Part shown: positions 1-11,900 of the stretch, piece by piece
Layout: every line of letters starts with the position of its first letter
How positions within the stretch are numbered: the first letter of the stretch is position 1
NCBI GenBank assembly: GCA_039621445.1
Contig: CP154954.1
Span: 60,881,858 to 60,945,857, forward strand
Source: Euglena gracilis
Taxonomy: Eukaryota; Euglenida; Euglenophyceae; Euglenales
Direction: 5' to 3'
Length of the DNA: 64,000 nucleotides
Made by a program: the position numbers and the translations under genes
Notes under the pieces: model-generated
The model's database searches: none
What the model was told of the DNA's origin: nothing
What the model saw: the letters and a program-made list of their open reading frames with translations, nothing else

Positions 1-626
1 ACCTCTGCGAAACCCCCGGGCGTTCGTTGATCCATCTATATCCAGAGTAGGGGTCAAATTTAGGATTTAGCCAGAAGTCAGTTCGAATTTTGGCATAAGC
101 CTTACTTCTGGCCTAGCAGCGGCAAAACCCTGCCTTTTAATCGTCTTGTCTTGTTGTCTTGTCGTCTTGTGAGGTTCTCTGTTGAAGCCCCGGTGTCACT
201 GGGGTGAACCAAAATGTGAGCGCGAGAGCTTCGGAACCCTTTTGGTGGTGTTTGTGAGCTTCGACTTTTGTTCACCAAACCTAATAATTTCAGAGTCCCC
301 AGCTAAGTGGCCCGTTGGCCCTCAACCATGCTCTTTTGGGGTGCATTTAACATATGGGCAGGTGCCTCTGCAACCCCATTGTACCCGCTGACTGGTCCGG
401 TGACGAACCCCGAAGTGGTGAGGAAGGTGCTCATCGTGATACGGAGGGAATGGGCCCTCGCCACCTCGCAGACTCGCAGTCCTCCTTCCCGGCCCGTCAC
501 ATGATGCGGACGCAAACCGAAGCGTGCGTCCTGCTTGCGATGCCCCCGGCTCACGGCCCCGCCGCCCAGAAGCGCTTTGCATTGATGAGGTCTCATCCCC
601 CCTTTCTGCATGCGTGCATTGTGTGT

Positions 627-669
<43 letters not shown>

Positions 670-1370
670 GTGTGTGTGTGTGGGTGGGTGGGTGGGTGGG
701 TGGGTGGGTGGGTGGGTGGGTTATGTGTGGATATTTTTATTGGTTTCCTGCCACCCCCCTGTTTTAGCATCCCGTTCCTCCTGTCTGTTTAAACGCGCCT
801 TCAGAAGCACTTTTTCTCGGGTATTTTCTGAGATATTTCCATTGATTGCAATGCTGGAGAGCCTTCTGACATTGGTTGATGGGGTATAAACCCCCCAAAA
901 TACGACCGGGTCCTATTTTTGGGTCTGTTCCTGGGTAGTCAACGGCAGTAAGTCTGCTTGGCCAACATACCTTCCTCAGAATACCTACCCCCCCCCCCGG
1001 GGAATTGTCCTCCCCGGGAAACTGTCCATTACCCTCTGTACCCGCAAACATCTCCTCATAGGAATCTGTCACCTGCTCTCGTACCCGCTGAACTGTCTCT
1101 TCAAAATTTTGCGAAGGTTCGTATTTTTTGGCTTGAAGAAGCAGCTTTCCCAAGAAGAATTGCAACGTTCATTTCAGGATTCTGATCTGGTTGTCTTTGT
1201 GCCAGCAAGAGGCCCCCTCTGGGAAATTGTGTCCATACTTGTTGACCCGTCTTCATGGGGACGTGCCTCAACCTCTGTGTGCTCGCTGACTTGTCTGGGG
1301 ACGGTTTCCGTGGCGAATGAAACGCACACTGGCAAGGGGGCAGTGTCGTTCCGCCCCTGGGGCACCGCCG
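1..1370. other. No gene recognised; repeat-bearing flank
   Basis: I see no convincing exon here. The stretch contains a GT/GGGT microsatellite (619-720) and two diverged copies, near 1000-1100 and 1215-1320, of a dispersed repeat whose core resembles GGGAAACTGTCC followed by alternating CTGTC/ACCTGT words. Reading frames over 300-800 are translations of the microsatellite and its GC-rich flank. Confidence 0.5.
619..720. repeat. (GT)n-(GGGT)n compound microsatellite
   Basis: About 50 bp of alternating GT run directly into about 40 bp of tandem GGGT. Six-frame translation gives only Cys-Val and Gly-Trp-Val repeats, so no coding value is claimed. Confidence 0.95.
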
Positions 1371-1377
1371 CCCTCCC

Positions 1378-2250
1378 GTGCGTCGCAGCTTTCTCGCCGG
1401 CGTCGCCGCCCTCACCGCCGCAGTCGTCGCCTGCCACACCCCCTCCTCCCTCTTCCTGGCCGCCCCATCCCCCCCCCCGTTGAGGGCAGTGACACGGCTC
1501 AATTGCTTCGAGCCGGTGATGGAGCCCAGAGGGGTGTCTATGGTTGGTGGCACTCTTCCCCCCCCAACCTGTCCAAGCACCTGGTAAGCCTGGCAACCAA
1601 CCAACCTGTGCTTGGCTCTTTATATTGGGGGCAGCATTGGGGGGGCATATTGGGGACGCTTCCCTTCTGCTTCATCTGAGCTGCACCTTCCCCTTCATCT
1701 TTTGAAAATCATTTTCCTGGGAAATTCGTGATGCTGCATTTGACACTTTTTTTAATCTTTAGTATTTTGACGTTCGATATTCCGTGACATTTTGTGAATC
1801 TTTCCATCCTATCTCCCTCAAGTTGAAAAAGAACGATGCAGAATTGCCCTTCAACCCAAGCAGACCCCGTCATATTTAACCCCTTGCCCACAAAGAAGGG
1901 ATCTTCTGGGTTACAAGGCATGATAGGTTCCAAAAACGTGAGAAATCCCTGGAGCCTGGAGTCCAAAATAAACACTAGATTGCATTCATATGATGATGCA
2001 AATATTCAGTTGCACAACTTAACACAGGTGTGGCGGTGGGACCAACAAAGGCCCACAGGTGGGCTCAGGAAATGCATTACAGCGAATGGCCACAGCCTTA
2101 ACACCTCTGTCAACGGCACAGCTGTGGAACATCTCCACTTTACCCTCAAATGTTTACCCCGCCGCTCTGACGTCCGCTTTCCAGCTTGAAGGAGGAGGAG
2201 CTGGAGAGGAGGGGCGGAAGGAAATTGCGGAGTTTTGGAATTTTGGGTGA
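1378..2250 (+). CDS. Unidentified gene end, possible lumen-targeted protein
   Basis: Two pieces look like exons. The first ends at 1583 before a good donor (gtaagc) and reads GVYGWWHSSPPNLSKHL. The second runs from an acceptor at 2057-2058 to a TGA at 2248-2250 and reads STAQLWNISTLPSNVYPAAL, finishing in an acidic Gly/Glu-rich tail. Both are phase 0 at the junction, which supports joining them. Just upstream, in another frame (about 1381-1440), lies RRSFLAGVAALTAAVVA, which looks like a twin-arginine thylakoid transfer signal. It would need its own intron to be joined to the rest. I do not recognise the family. This could be two unrelated fragments. Confidence 0.25.
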
Positions 2251-2989
2251 TTTTGTCGGACCAAACCTGGCGCCACGTTCAACTGTCTTGTCGATGTCTG
2301 GGAGAAAAACCGCTCCAAGAGGTACCGCGATGGGGCGTGTCCGGCCCCAGCCGCCCCGTCCGTCCAACCAGGGGCTCTTGTGTCGGAGAACCTGTTCCCC
2401 CAGGACAGGCTTCCCAGCATTTGCCACGAAGAGGAAGCTCCAAGACAGGTTGCAGACCCCCAGAGGGGGGGGGGTCGCTGTGACAAGTTGGGCAGTGCAG
2501 TCCAGCTGGGCCGAAACAAAAACTGAAAGGGGGCCCAAAGTGATCCGCGTTTTTGATAACCCTGCAGAACTCCAACCAGCCGGATTTGGATTTTCTGCTG
2601 GTTTCGGTTTTTGGCCCAGCTTGGCAGCCAGTTGGCTCCTCCCCACCGGGTCCCAACCCCACCTTCCTTTCTTTCCGGCACCTTTTTCCTGCCGACCAGG
2701 TGGAATTCCCAGGAGTTCTGGACCGATCTTTCACTCGCCGGAGGATGCCGAAATTCTTTGGTTCCCGTCCCGCCGTCACCGTCCCACGGACGCTTGCCAG
2801 CGCCATGCCGCTTTCCCGGGAGGGGTAGTGTCAACGGCAGTAAGTCTGCTTGACCGACCTCAGCATACCCACCCCCCCCAGGAAATTGTCCTCCCGGGAA
2901 ACTCTCGGAAACGCCCGCAAACATGCCCCCCCCAACCCCCCTCCAAGGGCTCCTGTCTCCCAAGCCCTCCCCTCCGCCTCCGCCGCCTC

Positions 2990-5900
2990 GCCCGCAACGC
3001 AGTGGCCGCGGAGCGCCCTCCCCGGCCAGCGACCACCACTCCAGGCTGGCAGTGGCGCCGGCCAGACGGACGCTGACCAACGGGCAGCCCCACCGCTTCG
3101 GCAGGTGTGCCACCCGGCAGGGGGGGGGGGGCGGCTCAACCTGTGGGCAAGGTTCCACCCTCTCATCCGCCCATTTTGCTACACCCGCGAAAAAAGGGGT
3201 GTTTTTGCCTCACAAGACGGACCGCTCAGGGAGGGGGAATGCCCCAGATTGATGGTCTTCGGTCTTTGGTCTTTGGGGAAGAGACTGTGCATCTCTGTGT
3301 TCCGTATGGGTTGTTAATCCAGGCTTTTCAAACCTCAGAAGATCCTGTCACGGATTATTTTTGAGAAACGTCCTTAGATTGCCTTTTGGGAGCCCCCGGC
3401 AGGATGGGAGGACCCCCTCCTCCCCTGTTTTTTGGGTAAAATTCAGTTGCAACACCGAGTTCCACCCCCTCCAGCCAGCTTAACTGGCTGGCTGAGGTCG
3501 GCCAGCCACAGGTGGCTGAGGCCATAGATTCATTTCAACACTTGTGTGACCCCACCCCACCACCCCCCGGTTGGGGTGGTTGGACCCTGGGGGAGGGGGG
3601 GGGCTGCGCAAGTGCTTCGGTGCAAGCGAGCCAGAATTTTTTTGCGGTTTTTGCCGGTATTGGCTTGGTTTTGGGTGGGTGGGTGGGTGGGTGGTTGACC
3701 CCCTGAGGGGCGGTCAGAGGTGGGTGGGTTTTCAAAAAATGGGTTTGGGCCCGGGGAAAAGTCCCCCCCCCCCCGGGTCACTGAGTGAATCTTTGGCTGA
3801 AGCTGGCTGACCCCAGCTGCCGCCTTTTTGAGCCGCAACCACCCCCCCCCCCCACAGGTCGCCGCTGGCCCTGCCCCCGGCCTCCCCCGGGCGGGGCTCG
3901 GCCTCGCGCTGCTCGCCACGCCGCTGGCGGCCGTGCTGCGCTTCGCCCTCCGCGGGCGGTCCCCGCCGGCCCCGGCGTACGCGATGGCCGCCGCGGGCGG
4001 GCTGTCCGACCCCCTCCCGCTCGGCAAGGACGGTGCGTCCCACCCGCCACTCCCTCGGCTTATTTTTTCAACAGGGGCCAACGATGCACACCGCTGGTTC
4101 TTTGCTCCAACCTGTTGACCTTTGAGAGGAGTCTCCAAAAAGGTATTTAACGGTTAAACCCACCCCCCGGGAGGGGTGATCGACTGGTAGGCGTTCTGGA
4201 ATCCCCTGGGCCTGGCTTCTTTCTGCTTTTACCGCAGAATATGGGTCAGTGTGGCCGGCGAAGGTTGGTGGATATGAGATTTTTCATTGGGGAATATCTG
4301 AAATTCTTAAGTTTTTTTTAAAAAAAAGAACAAAAATGATGAAGAATGTGATCCTCCCCACCAGGGTGGGGTTTTGTGCTGACCTGGGTGGGCCCCCGAG
4401 GTGTCAAACCGAAGCTCAGGCCCCACCCTCCCCCAGGAGCCAAAGGTGCCGAAGAGTTATTGATGGAATTGCCCAAATGCACATGTTTTGGTCGTTTTGG
4501 TCGTTTTGCCATCTGCCATGTTGGTGATTGATTGTGTCTGGACTGATTATTTATTTTTTTGAAAGTAGATGAAAGTAGATGCTTGGAGGGAGGAATGTTG
4601 GAGTTTGGAGGGCGGATGCCGCCTCAGGGGTTATCTTAGCCTTGGACCCCAGGGGGAGGGGGGTGGGGTGGGTGGGTCCGGCCGAGGACCCCCCCCCCCC
4701 CCCAGGGGGGTTCCCCCCAGGGGGGGGTGAGATATTTTTCGGCACCAAAGGCACAGAAATTTTTGGAAGAAGTTGTTATTTTTAGCATTTTCGCAATTTT
4801 CTGGCCATTTTCGGGGAAAAGTGAGTGGGTCCCCGGGACCCACCCCCCCCCCTGGGGGGGTGGGTGGGTGGGTGGGAGGACCCCCCCACCTGCCTCTTTC
4901 AAGTGAGCATCGTGGGTGAGTGTTTGAGATCCGGATTGCCACACCCACGCCCCCTCCCCCACCTGCCGCCGGCCCAGGGGACGACGACGGAGCCCGACTG
5001 TTACCGAAGTCCAAGCCCGTGCTGGAGGTGTGACTCCGCCCGCCTCGGTATCTCATGACAGAATGCCATCGGCATCCTCAACACCAGCATCGCTAGCAAT
5101 GGGACAGCCTGGGGCCGGGGTGGGAGGGAGGGAGGGAGGGAGGGAGGGAGGGTGGGAGGGAAGCGTTGACTGGGGTGTGATTTTCCGATGGGCTTACAAC
5201 GGCTGCCATTTGTGCATTGTTTTCTGTCAGGTTCATAACGTTACATTCAGGATGGTCCAGAGCTCCTGTGATAAGCTTTTTTCTGCCCTTCCATGCCCGG
5301 TCTCGTCTGGCGTTCTGGACCTGCATCCAGAAGTTATGTTGGGTTGCCCCGCGTCGGGCCACCGCAGCCGAAGAGCCCAACGGGGGAGTTCCTGCGGTAC
5401 ATCCTGGAGAAGTACCCGCACCTCTTCGAGGAGTCGGTGCAGGCCCAACTCCGGCTGCTCTGCGAGGCCCGCGCGAAGAACGCGGAGGATTTGGCCCAGG
5501 TCAGCGAGTCGAATGTATGCCGCCCCTCGCCCCCTTTAAATGACCCATGCCTGTCCCCCCCCCCTCTTTATCAATGACACCTGATGTCGTTCACACACAC
5601 CATGTGTCGATGGTGCTTGGAACAATACCCGGCATTAACCATCGAGTACAGCGCTTTTGGAAATGTGAATCGGTGACACTGATTACTTAGTCCGACTGCA
5701 GCGTCAGAGGAGAAATTTTCCCAGTCTGGGGCCCCCACCCCCTCCCCCAGGGGGGGGAGTTTCTAGCTGTGTCTAGCAGCCAGCCAGTGGGGCCCCGGGG
5801 TCCTTAAGCAAAATTATGATACGCACACACGTGTGCACCGCCCACACGCCCTCCCCCAAGCTTTCCATGTGGCAAATATAAAAATTGGACAGCACAGGGG

Positions 5901-8900
5901 GGGGGGCAATTTTGGGGGTGGCAAATTAAGCAGCACAAAGGGCTAACAATTGCTTCGGGTGGGGTTTGCCCATCGGTTCAGCAGAAAGCGATCGTGACTC
6001 TCTGACCCGTTGATACACATGCTTTGAGGAGTTTGGAAACCAGGAAATGCGAACCGGCGCTGCGTCCCGCCCCACCCTCCACACCGCAGCTTGCGCTGTA
6101 CCAGCGCATCAACGAGGTGAAGGGGGCGGAGGAGCGGAGAGCATTGGAGGACATCCTGTATTTCACCCAAGGCCCTTGTGGTAAGGGGGGTTGGGGCGGA
6201 GGGGGGGGACACAAATGCATTTTCTTTCACTGTGTTTTTTCCCACTTCTTTTTATAACAGTATTGTGGGTTACCTCCGCAACCACCCAAATGATGTCGGT
6301 TCCGTGTTCTGGCGGTCAAAGTGTTAATGAAAAGTTCTCCGGGCAGGTATTGTTATTAAGCAAATGTTTCTGCTCCAATTATGTGTCGTCAAGTAATTGT
6401 GAGTCAGGTACAGGGATTTGTTTTAAGTTTGTACAGGGGGGGGGGGGCGGACGCTCAAAAAAGCGACTCAAAAAACAACAAAACGCTGTTGATATTTCGA
6501 TATGCGTTGGATTTATGCAATTTTGGTGGTCCGGATCCGTGCACACAAAAAAAACTTCAAAATGTGATGTCCGATCTTTTTGGAAGCTTCTGTTTCCAAA
6601 AGCGTCCACATTTCGCACCAAAAGCCTAAGAAAAAGAAACAAATATTAACAAAGTTATGTGTGTGCTGGGAGGTGTGTTGCCGAGTAAGATCATCAAAGA
6701 CCCATGCAACGGTGGTCCACTGTTCATGCTCAGAAGGATAGCAGGCAAATCGTGCCCATCAGATGAAGCAGCCAAAGCATCAAGATGAGACCTCAATTCA
6801 CAAAAAGTGAATTGGAAGCTATTTATGAACCTGGCGTTGTCCCATGTACCTTGTGAGGATTTTGAATCTTATTAAACCTTGTGAGGATGCATTAATAAAA
6901 AAGGGAGATTTTTCATGTCAAGGAAAGGATAATTTTCTGGTGCGTTACAATTTCAGATGTTTTTGTTAAATAAAGGTTTTCCCCTCTCTTCCTGCCAAAC
7001 TTCATATTTCACTTCTGCAGCTTTTCGGAAACCGATTGTAAGCCTGGACTTGGACCTGGCTGTGCAGTGGGGGAATATGAACCCGGGGGCCGGTTGGCCG
7101 GATGGGTGGCTGAGCCGGCGCACGTGTGGGGGGGGGGGGGCCGGCCCAGACTCAACCCGCACCGGAGCCCTGGCGGCAGCGTGTGGCGGGAGTTCAGCAA
7201 GCTGGGGGTGTCCACCATCCAGCCGGAGCAGCTGCGGGACACGGCGGACTTCGTGCACCTCAACGCGGACCGCCTCCTCTCCGTGGTGCACTCCCCCGAG
7301 GTGTGCGGCCCGGACCGCGGGCCGTCGCCTCCGGCAGCGGCGAGGCATTGGCCTGCGTGTCGTGTGGCTCGTGTGTTGTCCTCGTTGGCAATGTTCCACG
7401 CCTCATCCCTGGGCCCGGTGGACTCCTGGGTCTACACTGCTTTTGCAACCCGAATAAATGAGAATTTCTGAGTTTCATAGCATTCACAAATTTTATTTGG
7501 TTTTCTACAAATTAACAGAAGAAATATGGTCATTTTTCCTTCGAATTTGGCTCCTCGTTTGAAAAAGGATCGTACCTGCTTGAGGACAGCCATCGGCCTG
7601 ACCACGGGATGCCGGAACGCCATCTGGTGCAAATTGGGCCTCAATTTGTAATCCCCCCAGGCCAACCACCAGATCGGATCCCACAACCTCCCATGGTTAT
7701 GCTTGGAGAAGGTCAATATTTTTGTAGGTCCCAACCCAAATGGATATCGACCTCTGTCTCGATTTTATTGACTTGATTTCAAGTATTCGCTTTCTACCTC
7801 TTGGAATCTATTTGTACATTTCCCCACCCCATTGCTGCAGGAAAAAGAGGTGGTGATGGCACAGGTGAAGAAGACGCTTGGCCCGATGGGCTCCATCGAA
7901 ATGATGTTCACCAACACCAAGCTGAAGATATTGAAGATCCAAGCATTTGAGGTTTGCATTTTGTGTGTGCATGAGAATTTGGTTGCAGCCATTTGGCTGT
8001 GGTGTATGTTAGACCACCCGTGAATCCATTTTTCGAATTTTTTTAATGCGCAATCTTTTTCCTTTGTGCATTGATATCAATACACAGGGAAACACCCGGC
8101 AGCTGAAACCCGTGGTACCAAAATGGGAAGAATGATCACCAATCCCTGTGTTTTTTTCTCGTATTCCGCCTCGTTTCGTTTTGAAAAGGGTGGTTTACAA
8201 CCTCCGCTGACCGGGGGGGGGGGGGCAACGTCGGTGCGACACAAACCTCCGTTTCGCGGGACGGACCCTGGTCCAGTGAAGCCCTTGTACCTGATGGTGC
8301 CCCCCCCCTGTGCTGTGGGGGCCAATGAATGTGCAGGTGCGCACTCACTCCCCCCCCCCGTCCCAACCTCTTCCTGAAGCTTTGGACGGTACTGTGGCTC
8401 TGGGGTTGGGGGTGGGAGGGAGTGCATGGTGTGTACGGTTAGAGTGGAGGGAAGGTCTTGTGCCCTGTGATGGAATTAGGGCACGGGGTGACGCTAGTGT
8501 GGGGTGGGGGTGTGCCTGGAGTATGCGTTCAGAGAGTGGCGGGAGAGGTGTTTACCCCCAAACCGGGTTCTTAAAACAGAGGGCTGGGTGCCCTGCCTCA
8601 GGAATCTTATTGTTTGCACTTCACACGGTGCAGTGCATCCCTCCGTGACACGCACAGCACCCCTCCAGTGGTGGCAGCCCATAGATTCATGTAACACCTC
8701 TGTGACCGCCCCCCCCCCCGGGGGGTTTCGAGGGTGAGTGGCCCGGGACCCCCCCAAGGGGTTGGGGTGCGCCACAGGTCAGGTTTTTGCCCCGCCAAAG
8801 GCCAGGCTGGAAATTTTTTTCGCGTTTTTGGGGTTGGATTTTGGGTGTGGGTGGGTGGTTGACCCCCCCCTCCGGGGGTCGTGGGTGGGTGGGTTTTCGA

Positions 8901-11900
8901 AAAAGTGGGTGGGTGGGTTTGGGCCCAGGGAAAAGTGTCCACCCACCCCCCAGGGGGTCACCAAGTGAACCCATGGCGCAGCCACCGCTCCGCATACTGT
9001 CCGTTCCGCAAGCTTCTCATGAACGCCACGGCACACCATCCAGTAGCACTGTACTTCGGTCCGACGATTGCGATGGAGTGCAGGGTCTGGAGGAGGGGGG
9101 GGGGGGGGCTGGCACTGCTTGCTGTGCGGCACTTGTTCCTAAAGTTAGGATCGAAGCCCTGCTTCATCCCCTTTCTGCCATGGGCGACCTGCAAAATAGC
9201 AGCGAACGACATAAAATGGCTCCTCTCTGAGGTTGAATGCGAAAATGTACATGTGCGCATTCTTGAGGGTATTTCTTGGCTGGCTGGCTGTGATTCTGTC
9301 TGTGGGAAAGCAGGAGGGAAGGAGCGCTGGGCATTCACAAAATTGCAAAATCGTGTTTTTTTTGAGCGTTTTATGCCCAGACCCAAAAATGAACAAAATC
9401 AAATTTACGCTGCTTTTTTGTGCCGCGTTTTTTCGAGGGTCCATACATTCTATTTCTCCGTACACCCCGGTCTCCTGTTCTGCTCTTTGTGAAACACATT
9501 GTGTAGTTTTGACGGATGATTATTTGTTTTATAATTTCAATTGTGAATTTGAAGTTGTCTTTTTTCTGCTTGTGCACATTTGTGTATCCATGTGAATTGT
9601 GAATGGACGGAAAGCATTTGAGAAAGTAACAAAAACCAAAACGTGGTTTCAGAAATTAAGTGACATTGGTGTCTCATATTGGTTTTTGTGGTCATGTTGC
9701 ATCTGATCCGTATGGTCAAATATTTGGCTGGGCTGATTTATTCACAACCAAATTGTGCGGAATATGTTTTGGAATGAATTCTCAAAATGTTGTTTTGTTT
9801 TCCAGGTTTATTTTACACCGTGTGATGTGGTTCAATCAGATGCAATTTTTATGATATATTTTTATGGATCAGTCTAACCTTTTTTTTTGTGGTGTGCGAT
9901 CATTACTGAAGCAGGGAATCGCTAGTTGCTTTGCAATGTGCTGCGAAACAAGATTTATTTTTTCCCATTAACAGACGAAAACGAAACTGACAGTGTGTCC
10001 ATGGCACAAAATTCCTGTGATTTTGCAGTTATTTTTATTTTCTGAAGAAATGGTTTGGTGCTGATGAAAATGGAGCCAAGCAAATGGGCAAACAAGGCCA
10101 AAAAAAGGTTGTTATTTGCAGCCTTTCGGCATTGGTGAGTGAAAAAATCAGAAGCATATCCCGTCGCACCACAATGAGTGAGTTGTCTCCTGGTGGCGCT
10201 TTCCACAAGGTTCTCCCTCCCAGCTCTGCCATGGGTTGATGGTGTTTACTGGCACACACATTTGCAGCAATTGCCGCTGGACTGCAATCTACAACACAGG
10301 GGGGGGGGGACGTAACATGGACTCGCAAATAGAAAACATGATACAAAAAAAAACGAAAAGAATGTTAATAATATGAACAAAGACAAAAACCCAAGTTTGA
10401 AGTTCTGTGTTTTGAGAGGCAAACGGTACCCGTCCCATTCCATCCCCCCCCCCCAACAGATGTTCGCCTCCTCGCTGCTATTTGGGTATTTCCTGCGGCA
10501 CACATACAAGCGCTTCGCCCTGGCCCGAAGCCTCGGGATGCTGCCAGGGGACCAGCGGCAGGACATTGCGGTGCTGGAGGCGCTCTACGAGAAGTCCGTC
10601 CCCCCCCCCCCGCATCTCCAGGAATAACGTGTTTTTTGAGGCTTTTTCCACCAAGCAAAAACAGCAAGTAGCCCCCCTCCCCAATTGTCGAAATTGCTGA
10701 CGGGGAAAAGACCGGCCCAGGGATTTCTTTTGGGGTGAGGGGCATGTCTGAACAGATCCATTTTTATTTGCCTGGCTTTGAAGGGGCCTGGTTGAACAAA
10801 TTCTGACATGTTCTGGCATTGGGGAGAGCAGGTATCAGGTAGCTGCAAAGTGTCTCATGTCCTGTCCCTAAAGCAGTTCGCTCCAGCCAAATTTCCCAAC
10901 TGAGACAGACATTGTTTGGTTCATATATCAGCTATTGGCTGTGGTGCCAGCTGGTGCCATGGGTCTAGACAGTAGTTTTTTTCCAGTGGCTAGTAACATG
11001 GCCAAGTAGTGGACCCCCCCGGGTTCTTAAGCGAATGCTTGTCCATAAGTCCCAGCCAGCCCCAGTGCCTATGATGGGGGTCCAGGGTGCCACCGTGCAC
11101 CGTGCTGCCATCCAGTGCCACGCCATTGCAGGTCCAGCTCCGAGACGGACAACCCGGACAGCGCGGCCCCCATCGCCAACCCGGTCCAGGTCAGCCGCCC
11201 GAAGACCACCCTCAAGGAGTACATTGAGCGCCTTGACAAGAAGACGCTCCAGGAGACGTCGCACTTCGCCTCGCTGGAGGCCACCCAGATGGTGCAGGGC
11301 CACGCCGTTGCCGGCGTTCTCAAGTCAGCTTTTGATGGCGAATTTGTCGGGGGAAACAAAACACGAAATTCAAAATGAATTGGAAATAAATAAACAAGAA
11401 TTCAAAAAAAATGGAATGAAACGAATTGCACTGCAAGTGGAAAGCGGCCAGTGTCCCCCCCCACCTTCCTCTCATGTGCTCACGGAGCAGTGGCGTGGGC
11501 AGGACTACCTCGACGCCCTGTTCGGGGATGTGAAGGTGCTGATGCGTCAACTGCGGGTGTGTGGCTTGGTCTGCAGCTAACTGCATACCCTCAAGAACCC
11601 AGGCTTTGATTCTGTATGTCTGTGGGGTGGAGCTCCAGTGAGTTGCGCCGCAGCTCGTTGGTCGGCTTAAAGGAAGGTTGGGGGCTGAAATTGTAATTTG
11701 AAGAACAAGTTCCCTGTTCATAGCACAGGCAAGTATCAAAGACGAGTGCCCCATCGTAGACAGCCCAAGTTTTTTTGTGAGTCTTTTCGGCGGGAGACTT
11801 TGCAATTCTTTGCAGTGTCCAGATCATACCATTGCTTAAGGTGTGTCTAATCCCCCACCCCCCGGAGGGTGATTGACTGGTTTTTCTGACTGGTTTTTGG

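Noticed and set aside
2154-3158. 334-codon minus-strand open frame
   Set aside because: Biased Gly/Pro/Arg composition through poly-G/C DNA; no motif and no conserved-looking segment.
9145-9595. Overlapping hydrophobic frames at 9.1-9.6 kb
   Set aside because: They lie in an intron between two in-phase DUF760 exons, with low-GC composition unlike the real exons and no splice support.
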